NCBI GenBank assembly: GCA_016888885.1
Contig: CP069437.1
Location: 2,596,949-2,660,948 of the forward strand
Length of the DNA stretch: 64,000 nucleotides
From: Faucicola sp902506215
Lineage (GTDB): Bacteria; Pseudomonadota; Gammaproteobacteria; Pseudomonadales; Moraxellaceae
Reading direction: 5' to 3'
The translations under genes and the position numbers were made by a program. Below, piece after piece: positions 16,657 to 25,339 of this stretch. The notes beneath the pieces were generated by a model. The model had not been told where the DNA came from. It worked only from the letters and a program-made list of their open reading frames with translations, and searched no databases. Positions within the stretch are counted from its first letter, which is position 1. Each line of letters starts with the position of its first letter.

Positions 16657-17721
16657 ATGAATCAAAATATGAATCAAAATTTCAGCATTAACAATCGCCC
16701 AATCGGCATTGACCATGCGCCATACATCATTGCTGAAATGTCCGCCAACCACAACGGCGACATCAATAACGCTTACCGTATTATTGACATGGCAAAGGCT
16801 TGCGGTGCTGATGCGGTCAAAATGCAAACCTACACCGCAGATACCATCACCCTCAACAGCACCGCCGCAGATTTCCAAATTCATGGGGGATTGTGGGACG
16901 GGCGTACCTTATATGACTTGTACCAAGAAGCTTACACGCCGTGGGAGTGGCATAAACCATTGTTTGAGCACGCTCACAAAGTCGGTATCACCATGTTTAG
17001 TTCACCGTTTGACTTTACTGCGGTGGATTTGCTCGAAGATTTGAACGCCCCAGCGTACAAAATCGCCTCGTTTGAAGCCATTGATTTACCGCTTATCAAA
17101 TATGTGGCAAGTACCGGCAAGCCAATGATTATCTCCACAGGGATGGCGGACCAAACCGAAATTGCTGAGGCGGTTGCCGCGGCTCGGGATGGCGGCTGCA
17201 AACAGCTGGCGTTATTGCACTGTGTGAGTGGTTATCCAGCTCCCGCACAGGACTATAACCTGCGTACCATTGTCGATATGCAGCGCCGTTTTGGCGTGCC
17301 GATTGGCTTATCCGACCATACGCTTGACAACACCACTGCGGTAACCAGTGTGGCACTTGGGGCGTGTATCATTGAAAAACACGTCACCCTAGACCGCAAT
17401 GGCGGCGGGGCGGATGATAGTTTTTCACTGGAAAAAGACGAACTCACCGCGCTCTGCCGTGACAGTAAAACCGCTTGGCAAGCGTTGGGACAAGTCGATT
17501 ATGGGCGAAAATCAAGCGAAATCGGCAATGTGCAATTTCGCCGCTCACTGTATTTTGTCAAAGACATGACGGCAGGGGATGTGATTGATGAAAGCTGCAT
17601 CCGTAGCGTTCGCCCTGGCTTTGGGCTTGCCCCGAAGTTTTATGATGAATTAATGGGCAAAAAAGTGCTAACGGATATCCAAGCCAATACCGCTACCTCG
17701 TGGGATGTGCTTGAAAGGTAA
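16657..17721 (+). CDS. pseI: Pseudaminic acid synthase PseI
   Basis: A 354-residue NeuB-family enzyme that condenses the PseG product with phosphoenolpyruvate to give pseudaminic acid. It has the TIM-barrel start YIIAEMSANHNGD, the central metal and substrate stretches (TGMADQTEI, LHCVSGYP, GLSDHT, EKHVTLDRNGGGADD) and a C-terminal SAF/antifreeze-like domain (RRSLYFVKDMTAGDVI). The wording EMSANHNGD and GGGADD fits PseI better than NeuB. ATG 16657 is chosen because of the GAGTGGGG just upstream; GTG 16636 is in frame and would add seven residues. The stop overlaps the wzx start (TAATG). Confidence 0.93.
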   Translation: MNQNMNQNFSINNRPIGIDHAPYIIAEMSANHNGDINNAYRIIDMAKACGADAVKMQTYTADTITLNSTAADFQIHGGLWDGRTLYDLYQEAYTPWEWHKPLFEHAHKVGITMFSSPFDFTAVDLLEDLNAPAYKIASFEAIDLPLIKYVASTGKPMIISTGMADQTEIAEAVAAARDGGCKQLALLHCVSGYPAPAQDYNLRTIVDMQRRFGVPIGLSDHTLDNTTAVTSVALGACIIEKHVTLDRNGGGADDSFSLEKDELTALCRDSKTAWQALGQVDYGRKSSEIGNVQFRRSLYFVKDMTAGDVIDESCIRSVRPGFGLAPKFYDELMGKKVLTDIQANTATSWDVLER

Positions 17722-18977
17722 TGTTAAATAAAATCAAACGTTTAACACAATCCGCCTTACTCAAAGACAGCCTGATTTATGTGGTGGGCGAGATGACCGC
17801 CAAAGCCGTGCCGTTTTTGCTATTGCCCTATTTGACACGGGTATTAGGCACAACGGGCTTTGGTGATTTGTCCTACTATTTATCGCTCACGGCATTTATT
17901 GTAATCGCCATGAGTCTGTCGCAAAATGGCGCTTTGACCCGTTATTTTTATGTGTATGGCAGGCATGGGCTGGGCAATATTTTATTGGCGGGCGGGCTAT
18001 ATAGTGTGGGCGTGCTGCTGATTGGCACAGCGATTAGTTGGCTGTTACATAGCGAATTGTTATTTTACTGCTTTTTTACCGCCTTTTTGCAAACCTTGAT
18101 TCAAAACCAACTGGCACTGCGGCAATGCCAAAAACGCCCGTTTAGCTATCTGGCTATCCAACTGGGTTTAGCCTTGGGCAATTTACTATGGACGGTGCTG
18201 ATTTTTCAGTTTTTTACTGGCGATACCACCGATAAAGTTGCCCAGCGTCTTATCGCGATTATCTTGGCGCATGGGTGTACTTTTGTGGCAGCGTTGGCGT
18301 GGGCAAAATACCAATTTGCTATCAAATTTCGCTTTACCCCAAAACGGCTCAAACTGGGACTTGGCTATATTTTAACGCTAGGCTTGCCGCTGCTGTTACA
18401 TGGGTTAAGCTATACCATCAAAGGGCAACTTGACCGAGTGTTGATTCACCAGCGGTTTAGCAGTCATGAGCTAGGCGTATATTCGGCAGGGGTGCAGGTC
18501 GCCAGTAGCTTGACCATTGTGATTATGGCGGTCAATTCTGCGCTAGTGCCTCACTTATATGAACGGTTAAAATCGCAGCGCATGACAGTGATACAATTGC
18601 ATCGACTGTTTTGGCTAAGTTTAATGGTGCCTGTTATGTTGACTGCCATGGCTTGGGCGATGCCATCGTCATTGATGGCGTGGCTATTGGGGGCAGATTT
18701 TGCCCAAAGCCAGTATTATGTGGTGATGTTTGTACTGGCGTTTTCGCTGATAATTCCGTATTTATTATTGGTGAATTTTTTGTTTTATCATGCCAAAAGC
18801 GCGCAAATCTCGCTGTGTTCCGTCATCTCAACGCTGGTGTATTTGCTTGCCTTGTGGCTGTTAAGTGGCGTATCCCTAGCGGTAGTGCCGTATGCGACTA
18901 TTATTAGTAGCGTGGTGATTTTGCCGCTATTATATTATTATACGCTGCAGGTGGAAAAGGTCAAAAAAACGCCATGA
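17721..18977 (+). CDS. wzx: Wzx-type lipid-linked oligosaccharide flippase
   Basis: A 418-residue polytopic protein with about 12 hydrophobic helices. The N-terminal pattern LKDSLIYVVGEMTAKAVPFL followed by LPYLTRVLGTTGFGDLSYY is the usual opening of Wzx/RfbX polysaccharide exporters of the MOP superfamily. It would turn the undecaprenyl-linked glycan from the cytoplasmic to the periplasmic face, where PglL and TfpO act. Both ends overlap neighbours (TAATG with pseI, ATGA with the GT52 gene). No separate Wzy polymerase or chain-length regulator lies in the operon, which argues for a short glycan. Confidence 0.88.
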   Translation: MLNKIKRLTQSALLKDSLIYVVGEMTAKAVPFLLLPYLTRVLGTTGFGDLSYYLSLTAFIVIAMSLSQNGALTRYFYVYGRHGLGNILLAGGLYSVGVLLIGTAISWLLHSELLFYCFFTAFLQTLIQNQLALRQCQKRPFSYLAIQLGLALGNLLWTVLIFQFFTGDTTDKVAQRLIAIILAHGCTFVAALAWAKYQFAIKFRFTPKRLKLGLGYILTLGLPLLLHGLSYTIKGQLDRVLIHQRFSSHELGVYSAGVQVASSLTIVIMAVNSALVPHLYERLKSQRMTVIQLHRLFWLSLMVPVMLTAMAWAMPSSLMAWLLGADFAQSQYYVVMFVLAFSLIIPYLLLVNFLFYHAKSAQISLCSVISTLVYLLALWLLSGVSLAVVPYATIISSVVILPLLYYYTLQVEKVKKTP

Positions 18978-19975
18978 ATCTCATTCTTTGTATCACCCCC
19001 TTGCAAGTGTTGATTGCCAAGCAAATTATTAAGCAGCACAGTACCCCCTTTATTGGGCTGTATTTGCCGTATGGCATTCATTCAAAAAGCGAGCCCAAAC
19101 ACCGCTATTATTTTGACCAACTTGAGCAGGTCTGCGAAAAATCCGCCTTTATCGAACTGAACAATAAAACCTGGGGCGAGCGTTTTGCTACCCTAAACCA
19201 CATCAAAACCACCCTTAACACGCTTGATATTTGGCAAAAACCTATCGAAAACGTCTATCTTGCCAGTATTGACGTGCTGTTTTTGCAATATGTTATTTCT
19301 AAAGTAAAATTCCAACAGCTGTATACCTTTGATGACGGCACCGCCAATATTTTCCCCAACTCTAGCTATTTTCAACCGTTACCAAAATCCTTACCATTAC
19401 AACTGTTTAAACACGCCGTGGGCATTACTTATCCCAGTATCCCTAGTATTCTGGCTATCTCCAAAAAACATTACACCATTTTTCCCCAGGAAAAAAATAT
19501 CATAGACGCTACCCATCCCGTTTATTTATTTGATAAAGTAGACCATCAGCCTGATGAGAATTTGCCGGTAAAACGGCTGTTATTGGGGCAAGCACTCAAC
19601 AATTTTATCGGTGACAAAGCTTATGCTGATATTGTAGAAAAAATGGTCAAGGCATTTCACCTTGACGCATTTTGTCCGCACCCGCGAGAAAACTTGGATT
19701 TTAGCCATCTTTTGCCGGTGATTGATAGCGATAAAATCATTGAAGATTATCTAAGCGAGGCATTGCAACAAAGCCCCCAGCAACGCTTTGAAATTTATAC
19801 CTTTATCAGCACTGCCGTGTTCTCGCTCAAAGAATTTCCCCGTACCCAAGTATTTATGGTGTATACCCAAGCGCTGTGGGATAAATTCCCTGATGCTTAT
19901 CAGTTTCTTGCCAGTCGTGGTTTTACCCTGATTAATTTAGATGACGCAGATAATCTAAATGGGTTCAAAGGGTAA
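18974..19975 (+). CDS. GT52-family glycosyltransferase, predicted pseudaminyltransferase
   Basis: A 333-residue protein resembling the Lst lipooligosaccharide sialyltransferase family (GT52). Shared stretches, from memory of the Neisseria enzyme, are the N-terminal ITPLQVLIAKQII, YYFDQL, YLASID, the catalytic-site Phe-Asp-Asp-Gly-Thr followed by SSY, the CPHPRE histidine motif, IIEDYL and FEIYTF. GT52 enzymes use CMP-activated nonulosonic acids. Since this operon makes CMP-pseudaminic acid and has no NeuNAc genes, transfer of pseudaminic acid is the likely reaction; this is inference. Unlike Lst there is no N-terminal membrane anchor. The start overlaps the wzx stop (ATGA). Confidence 0.82.
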   Translation: MNLILCITPLQVLIAKQIIKQHSTPFIGLYLPYGIHSKSEPKHRYYFDQLEQVCEKSAFIELNNKTWGERFATLNHIKTTLNTLDIWQKPIENVYLASIDVLFLQYVISKVKFQQLYTFDDGTANIFPNSSYFQPLPKSLPLQLFKHAVGITYPSIPSILAISKKHYTIFPQEKNIIDATHPVYLFDKVDHQPDENLPVKRLLLGQALNNFIGDKAYADIVEKMVKAFHLDAFCPHPRENLDFSHLLPVIDSDKIIEDYLSEALQQSPQQRFEIYTFISTAVFSLKEFPRTQVFMVYTQALWDKFPDAYQFLASRGFTLINLDDADNLNGFKG

Positions 19976-19979
19976 TCAT

Positions 19980-20879
19980 ATGAAAAAACACGCCTTACTT
20001 ATCCAAGCCCACCAAGATATCAGTTATTTTATTAAGCTGGCGAAAATTCAGCCGAGCGTCAATTTTTATGTGCATATGGATGCAAAATCCGATTATTTTC
20101 CTGACGCTGAGACTGCACAGCTAGCCAATGTATTTTGGCTCAAAGATAGAATAACGGTACGTTGGGGCGGGTTTAGCCAAATTGAAGCGACGTTAAAATT
20201 GTTTGAAACTGCGCTTGCCAATGAGGACAATGCTTATTTTCATTTGGTAAGTGGTGAAGATGTGGTGTTACAACCATTTGAAGTGATAGAAAAACAGTGG
20301 CAACAGCGCTTTGGTTTTCAGGCGATGATGACCTGCGAGATAGCGCCACAGTATGCCTATCGCTTTATTATGGACAGTCCCCATGCCGATAGTGACTGGC
20401 AACGGCAATTGACGGGTAAAATCATCACCAAACTGCAACAAGGCGTGGCAAAAGTAAAACCCTATCACTCACCCATTTATTTTGGCTCACAATGGTTTTC
20501 AGTGACGCGTGCAGACTGGGAAAAAATTGTGCCTTTTACCGATGAATACAGTGATTTTTTCCGTCACAAACTGGTACCCGATGAGCATTTTTTTCAAACC
20601 TTGATTTGCGAAAAGCTGACTCAACAAAACCAAACTGAGCAAGAGCACAGCCAACAACAGCACAGTCAACAACAGCATAGTCAAAAAAACTCCGCTAATC
20701 AGCTTCGCCTTAGTAACAACAACAAACGGCTCATCGTGTTTGATAAAGCCATCAACAATGGTAATAGCCCGATTTATTTGGATTTATTAAAGCTTGAGCG
20801 GGCGAAATTTGATGGCTATTGGTTTGCTCGTAAAGTAAAAAAGGATGTGGCATTGACTTGGCTGGGTGAATTAACATGA
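19980..20879 (+). CDS. GT14 (core-2/I-branching type) glycosyltransferase
   Basis: A 299-residue protein of the Branch family (beta-1,6-N-acetylglucosaminyltransferase-like). Features seen are the start ALLIQAHQD, FYVHMDAKSDY, HLVSGEDVVLQP, the acceptor motif YFGSQWFSVTR and PDEHFFQTL. In bacteria such enzymes occur in capsule and glycan loci and add GlcNAc- or xylose-type sugars; the substrate is unknown here. ATG 19980 is preceded by AAAGGG and gives the normal N-terminus. Upstream in-frame codons would overlap the GT52 gene. A Gln/His/Ser-rich insertion built from 15-base repeats sits after PDEHFFQTL, near residues 218-245. The stop overlaps the next start (ATGA). Confidence 0.85.
   Translation: MKKHALLIQAHQDISYFIKLAKIQPSVNFYVHMDAKSDYFPDAETAQLANVFWLKDRITVRWGGFSQIEATLKLFETALANEDNAYFHLVSGEDVVLQPFEVIEKQWQQRFGFQAMMTCEIAPQYAYRFIMDSPHADSDWQRQLTGKIITKLQQGVAKVKPYHSPIYFGSQWFSVTRADWEKIVPFTDEYSDFFRHKLVPDEHFFQTLICEKLTQQNQTEQEHSQQQHSQQQHSQKNSANQLRLSNNNKRLIVFDKAINNGNSPIYLDLLKLERAKFDGYWFARKVKKDVALTWLGELT
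20646..20690 (+). repeat. 15-base tandem repeat inside the GT14 gene (3 units)
   Basis: Three head-to-tail units, CACAGCCAACAACAG, CACAGTCAACAACAG and a diverged CATAGTCAAAAAAAC, encode His-Ser-Gln-Gln-Gln copies. The unit length is a multiple of three, so unit gain or loss would change length without breaking the frame. Confidence 0.85.
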
Positions 20880-21685
20880 AATTTTCTGTACTGATGTCCC
20901 TATACGACAAAGAAAACCCCGAATTTCTTGCCGAATGTTTAGCCAGCTTGGTCAATCAAACACGCCAAGCCGATGAGATTGTGTTGGTGTTTGATGGTCC
21001 AATCAATTTGGCATTGCAAGAAGTGGTACAAGAGTTTAAGCCGCAACTGCCGTTAACGATTATCCCTTTAACAAAAAACGTCGGACTTGGACAAGCTTTG
21101 AATGCAGGTCTAAACGCTTGTCAACATGACTGGGTCATGCGCATGGATACGGATGATATCTGTGCACCTAACCGCTTTGAACAGCAAATCAACTTTATCC
21201 AAAACCATCCCAAAATTGACGTGTTGGGCGGACAAATCATTGAATTTGAAAAGCAACTATCACAGGGGAAAAAATCTCGCACGGTGCCAACCTCACACGA
21301 GGCGATTTTTACCTCAGCCAAGTCGCGCAATCCCATCAACCACATGACCGTGGCATTCAAAAAATCAGCGGTACAAGCGGTCGGTAGCTATCGGCATGCG
21401 CCGCTGTTTGAAGATTATGATTTGTGGGTACGGTTATTGGTCGCTGGCTATCAGTTTGCCAATTTGCCAGAGGTGCTGGTGTATGCACGGGCAGGGGATG
21501 CGATGTATGAACGGCGCGGGGGCTTGGCGTATGCCCGATACGAGTGGGCAATTCAGCAAAGCTTTTATCAACAAGGGTTTTTGCCTATTGCGCAATTGCT
21601 TAAAAACCTCGCCATTCGCTTACCGGTGCGATTATTGCCAAATAGTTTACGCAGTTTGGTTTATCAAAAACTGCTGAGAAAATAA
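20876..21685 (+). CDS. GT2-family glycosyltransferase
   Basis: A 269-residue GT-A fold enzyme: the N-terminus FSVLMSLYDKENPEFL, the donor-binding Asp region VFDGPIN, NVGLGQALNAGL, the metal-binding Met-Asp-Thr-Asp-Asp (DxD) near residue 89, and the acceptor/base region FEDYDLWVRLL. These are typical of bacterial GT2 enzymes that extend lipid-linked glycans. No membrane helix is evident, so it would be cytoplasmic or membrane-associated. It is the last gene of the operon, and its start overlaps the GT14 stop. mnmC converges on it with one base between the stops, leaving no room for a private terminator. Confidence 0.88.
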   Translation: MKFSVLMSLYDKENPEFLAECLASLVNQTRQADEIVLVFDGPINLALQEVVQEFKPQLPLTIIPLTKNVGLGQALNAGLNACQHDWVMRMDTDDICAPNRFEQQINFIQNHPKIDVLGGQIIEFEKQLSQGKKSRTVPTSHEAIFTSAKSRNPINHMTVAFKKSAVQAVGSYRHAPLFEDYDLWVRLLVAGYQFANLPEVLVYARAGDAMYERRGGLAYARYEWAIQQSFYQQGFLPIAQLLKNLAIRLPVRLLPNSLRSLVYQKLLRK

Positions 21686-21686
21686 C

Positions 21687-23819
21687 TTAGCGTCGAATGA
21701 CCTTGCGATTGGGACTTAAGTTTTTTACCATCTTTTCAGACAATGGCAAAACTTCTCCACACATCAGTCCCGCCAACAGCTCACTACAAATCGGCGCATA
21801 AGCATAGCCCTTTGACCCCAATGCCGAAAAGGTCCAGACTCGGCTTTTGCTTTCATAACCCGCTTGCCACACCTGCCCAACTAAGGGTAGATAATCCACA
21901 GTTTGGCTGCGGATACTGGCGCGACCCTGCCAATGGGATATGTTTTTTTCGACGGTAAACATATCGGTGTTGTTGACCCAATCGGGCACCGCATCCGCCA
22001 AATCTGCCACATTCATCTTATGGTCAGTGATGGCTGGCGTGGTATCCAAGGTATCCCTAACAAAACTTGCCCCAAGCATAATATGGCGTTTACTGTTTTC
22101 GTTAAAACTGGCGTAATAACTGCCATACTTTAGCGGCAGTTTTGGCAACTGTGCTTTATCATGCTCATCGACAGCAAACCACGTCACTTGCCCACGGCTG
22201 TGATTAAAGCGTTTGATGGTGGGTAAAAAATTGCAGGTGTCTAACGCCATGCACAAAATCACATGGTCAAAAAACTGTTGGCGCTCAGTGAATGTTAATA
22301 GCACTTGGTCGCAATCTTGCTGAAAATAGGCTTGCTGAAAATAGGCTTGCTGAAAATATGTTAGTTCCTCGGTTTGAAAGCTAATATTAGGGTGGCATAA
22401 AACAGCTTGGGCAAAGTTTGCGGTAGTGATTAACCCGGCATTGGGCAAAAATATCGCTTGCCCAACCTCATAACCGACTTTTGCTTTGGCTTGTTCAGCG
22501 GTCAATAAACGGGCAAATTCAATGGGAAAATCTTTGACTTCATCGAGTTGTAAGCGATTGTGTGAGAGTAAATCCAAACAGCCGGTGGTCTGTAGGATGT
22601 TAATACCGGTTTGTGCGGTCAAATAAGGGTAAAATCGACAGCTTGCCAAGTAGCCAATCGCATGTAAATTGGTTTCAAGGCGTTTTAGGCTGGTAAGTTT
22701 TGGCGCAAGAAAACCGCGGATGTTGCCCGATGCCCCTGCCAATGGCTTATCTTTATCAAAAATGGTGACCTTGTGTCCACGGGCGGCTAAGGCATACGCA
22801 CTGCTTAACCCCGCCACACCCGCGCCAATCACCGCCACAGACAGCGGTTTTGTAATAGCAGAAAAATTGGGTAGTTCAAAGCCTTTAACGTTATTGGCTT
22901 TTCGACGCTGACGACGTCGGGATTCAAACGTGTTAGTAAAGGGTAGGGTGACAAAAAATGGTTTAATTTTCTTGTTATAGCGAAAATAAAGCTCGCAAAA
23001 ACTGGCGGATGTTAACTTAGGTTGAAAGCTTGCGGTGAGCATTTCTCGCTTTTTGCCAAAGCCTTTACGTTTGGCTAAGGTAAAACCGTGATGTTTTAGC
23101 CCCTGTTTGACTGCGCTTGCCACGCTAAATGTCGCCAAAGTCGTGTGAGGTTTGGATAATCTTGCGATTTGAGCCAATAAATCCTTTGACCAAAGCTCTT
23201 GGTTACAGCTCGGCGCAAACCCATCAAGCAGCCACGCATCGACTTTACCTTGCCCAGTCACTTGCGACAAACTACTCGTCGCATCGCCAAGCCATAAATC
23301 AATCGTCAATCGTTCGTCAAACCAGTTCAAACGATGGCAGCCAGCCAGTGGCGGTGGATAGTTGTCAATGAGCTGTTGTGATAACCCAGCAAGCTCTGTC
23401 CAGACGCTCAATGCTTGTTCAAGGTCAGTTTTGCTTAAGGGAAATTTTTCAGTGGTAATGATATGTAAATGGCTGTGATTGTCAGGTCTGATTTGTTGCC
23501 ACAGTTGCCAAATAGCCAAGATATTAAGCCCTGTGCCAAAACCAATTTCACCGATGACAAATCGTTCAAAGTTCCGCAAATTAGCGAGGCGAGTGGTTAA
23601 CTCGTTGCCATCAATAAAAACATGGCGAGATTCTGCCAAGCCGTCTGTTTTGGAAAAATAAACATCGCCAAAGTCGCTAGAGACGGGGACAGTCACGCCG
23701 TTATCATCTAGCTGCCAGTGCAGTTTGGCGGTTTGAATGGTTGCTGCTGGGGTGCTACTTTTGCTTGAGCTTGAGCTTGAGCTTGAGCTTGAGACAGGAG
23801 GTTGGCTAGATTGTGGCAT
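21687..23819 (-). CDS. mnmC: MnmC bifunctional tRNA mnm5s2U34 biosynthesis enzyme
   Basis: It performs the last two steps of wobble uridine modification. The C-terminal FAD oxidase removes the carboxymethyl group, and the N-terminal methyltransferase methylates the amine. The N-terminal half shows VIGEIGFGTGLN (AdoMet site) and DAWLLDGFAPSCNQELW. The C-terminal half opens with VAVIGAGVAGLSSAYALAAR (FAD dinucleotide fold) and ends with FSALGSKGYAYAPICSELLA. The 710 residues exceed the usual length of about 670 because of two low-complexity insertions: an N-terminal poly-Ser run and a triple AYFQQ repeat near residue 500. The start has GGGT 5 bases upstream. It converges on the glycosylation operon. 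Confidence 0.95.
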   Translation of the reverse strand: MPQSSQPPVSSSSSSSSSSKSSTPAATIQTAKLHWQLDDNGVTVPVSSDFGDVYFSKTDGLAESRHVFIDGNELTTRLANLRNFERFVIGEIGFGTGLNILAIWQLWQQIRPDNHSHLHIITTEKFPLSKTDLEQALSVWTELAGLSQQLIDNYPPPLAGCHRLNWFDERLTIDLWLGDATSSLSQVTGQGKVDAWLLDGFAPSCNQELWSKDLLAQIARLSKPHTTLATFSVASAVKQGLKHHGFTLAKRKGFGKKREMLTASFQPKLTSASFCELYFRYNKKIKPFFVTLPFTNTFESRRRQRRKANNVKGFELPNFSAITKPLSVAVIGAGVAGLSSAYALAARGHKVTIFDKDKPLAGASGNIRGFLAPKLTSLKRLETNLHAIGYLASCRFYPYLTAQTGINILQTTGCLDLLSHNRLQLDEVKDFPIEFARLLTAEQAKAKVGYEVGQAIFLPNAGLITTANFAQAVLCHPNISFQTEELTYFQQAYFQQAYFQQDCDQVLLTFTERQQFFDHVILCMALDTCNFLPTIKRFNHSRGQVTWFAVDEHDKAQLPKLPLKYGSYYASFNENSKRHIMLGASFVRDTLDTTPAITDHKMNVADLADAVPDWVNNTDMFTVEKNISHWQGRASIRSQTVDYLPLVGQVWQAGYESKSRVWTFSALGSKGYAYAPICSELLAGLMCGEVLPLSEKMVKNLSPNRKVIRR
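22316..22360 (-). repeat. 15-base tandem repeat inside mnmC (3 units)
   Basis: The plus-strand unit CTTGCTGAAAATAGG occurs three times head to tail, the last slightly diverged. On the coding strand it encodes Ala-Tyr-Phe-Gln-Gln copies within the FAD oxidase domain. It stays in frame. Confidence 0.88.
23763..23792 (-). repeat. Hexanucleotide repeat (GCTTGA)5 in the 5' end of mnmC
   Basis: Five perfect copies of GCTTGA on the plus strand give the poly-serine run near residue 10-18 of MnmC. Copy-number change would alter only the length of a flexible N-terminal tail. Confidence 0.9.
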
Positions 23820-23965
23820 CAGTGACCCATAATAAATAACTAAAAGTTAGTGCTAAATAAAATATTACTAATACAAGGCTTGAAAACAGCGATTAGGGGG
23901 TATAGCATAACTGATTTTTTATCGTTGCAACATGGCATGCAGCTTTTTTTGGGTGTGGTAACAAC

Positions 23966-25315
23966 ATGAATCAATCAACTAACGGGCGTTATAACTTAAT
24001 CACCGCATTGGCAATGATTGTGGGGATTGTGATTGGCTCAGGGATATTTTTTAAGGCAGACAATGTTTTAAAATATACCAACGGCAATGTGGCATTGGGG
24101 GTGGTGGTTTTTGTATTGGCGGCGGTGGCGATTATTTTTGGTTCGCTATCGATTGCTGAGCTGGCAAAACGTACCGATGCGCACGGCGGCTTGATTGGCT
24201 ATGCCGATGAATTTGTCAGCCCACATTTTTCTACGATGATTGGCTGGTTTCAATTGTTTTTGTATTACCCGACGCTTGGCGTGGTGGTGACATGGGTGGT
24301 GGGTATTTACACTGCCCTGTTATTTGGGGTAAAAGAGGCATCGCTTGAATTACAAATGGGCATCGGGCTTACGTGGTTTGTCATTTGTTATCTGTTTAAT
24401 GTGATGGCAGCGGTGTTTGCCGGGCGTTTTCAAGTCTTTGCCACCATCGTTAAATTAATTCCGTTATTTGTGCTAGGGGTGATGGCGTTTGTCTATGGCG
24501 ACCCTGTGGCTGCGTTAACCCATCCAAGTGAATCCGCGCGTCAAGCGACCCAGTCTTTGGCATGGCTCGGCGCCATCGGTCCGATTGCGTTTTCGTTTGA
24601 TGGCTGGGTGGTCTCTACCAGTATTTCAGGGGAAATCAAACATGCCAAACGTAATTTACCGATTGCCTTAGTCGTCGCGCCTATATTGATTTTATTGGGC
24701 TATTTGCTGTATTTTGTTGGACTCACCGCGTATCTAGGCGCCGCAAAAGTGATGGCATTGGGTGATGAAAGCGTCTATGTGGTGGCGACCCAGTTATTTG
24801 GTGAAACCGCTGCCAACGCCTTTCTGGTATTTGTGGTGATTTCGGTGATGGGTACGGTCAATGGCTTGGTATTAGGGCTGATTCGTCTGCCGCATTCTTT
24901 AGCGCTCAAATCATTGATTCCGTTTAGCGCGCAATTGCGTCAGGTCTCCCCCAACTATCAGCTATCGGTTGGTTCAGCGCTGCTGGGTTTTGCCTTATCG
25001 ATGTTTTGGGCGGCTGTGCATTATGCGGTGATGAAAAGTCAGCTGCTTGGCGATATGGATATTTCAGAAATCGCGATTGTGGTGAGTTACTTGCTATATT
25101 TGGTATTTTACTTTGCGGTGTTTCGCTTATGGCAACAAGGTCATATCAAAAGTATGTTATTGGGTGTGATATCGCCGATTTTGGCGGCATTGGGCTCACT
25201 GATGGTAGTGTTCGGTGGTATGCAAAATCCGCTGTTTTTGCCTGTCTGCTTACCGATTTGCGCGCTCGTGCTGCTGCTTGCCTACTTTTACAGTCGCTAT
25301 CTACACAGTCGATAA
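23966..25315 (+). CDS. APC-family amino acid permease
   Basis: A 449-residue inner-membrane transporter with about 12 helices. The N-terminus ALAMIVGIVIGSGIFFKADNVL is the unwound-helix-1 signature (GIVIGSGIF) of the amino acid-polyamine-organocation superfamily. Helix 6 carries FSFDGWVVSTSISGEIKH, as in serine/threonine exchanger (SteT) and LAT-like transporters. The substrate is not readable from sequence; a neutral amino acid is the best guess. The 146 bases upstream separate it from divergent mnmC. The end converges with the flavoprotein gene 25 bases away. No neighbouring metabolic gene suggests a substrate. Confidence 0.88.
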   Translation: MNQSTNGRYNLITALAMIVGIVIGSGIFFKADNVLKYTNGNVALGVVVFVLAAVAIIFGSLSIAELAKRTDAHGGLIGYADEFVSPHFSTMIGWFQLFLYYPTLGVVVTWVVGIYTALLFGVKEASLELQMGIGLTWFVICYLFNVMAAVFAGRFQVFATIVKLIPLFVLGVMAFVYGDPVAALTHPSESARQATQSLAWLGAIGPIAFSFDGWVVSTSISGEIKHAKRNLPIALVVAPILILLGYLLYFVGLTAYLGAAKVMALGDESVYVVATQLFGETAANAFLVFVVISVMGTVNGLVLGLIRLPHSLALKSLIPFSAQLRQVSPNYQLSVGSALLGFALSMFWAAVHYAVMKSQLLGDMDISEIAIVVSYLLYLVFYFAVFRLWQQGHIKSMLLGVISPILAALGSLMVVFGGMQNPLFLPVCLPICALVLLLAYFYSRYLHSR

Positions 25316-25339
25316 CTGCCTTACGCCAAGTGCTTTATG

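Noticed and set aside
8945..21685. The glycan operon as a capsule or O-antigen locus
   Set aside because: No wza-wzb-wzc, no Wzz and no clear Wzy are present, while pglL heads the operon; a protein glycosylation role fits better.
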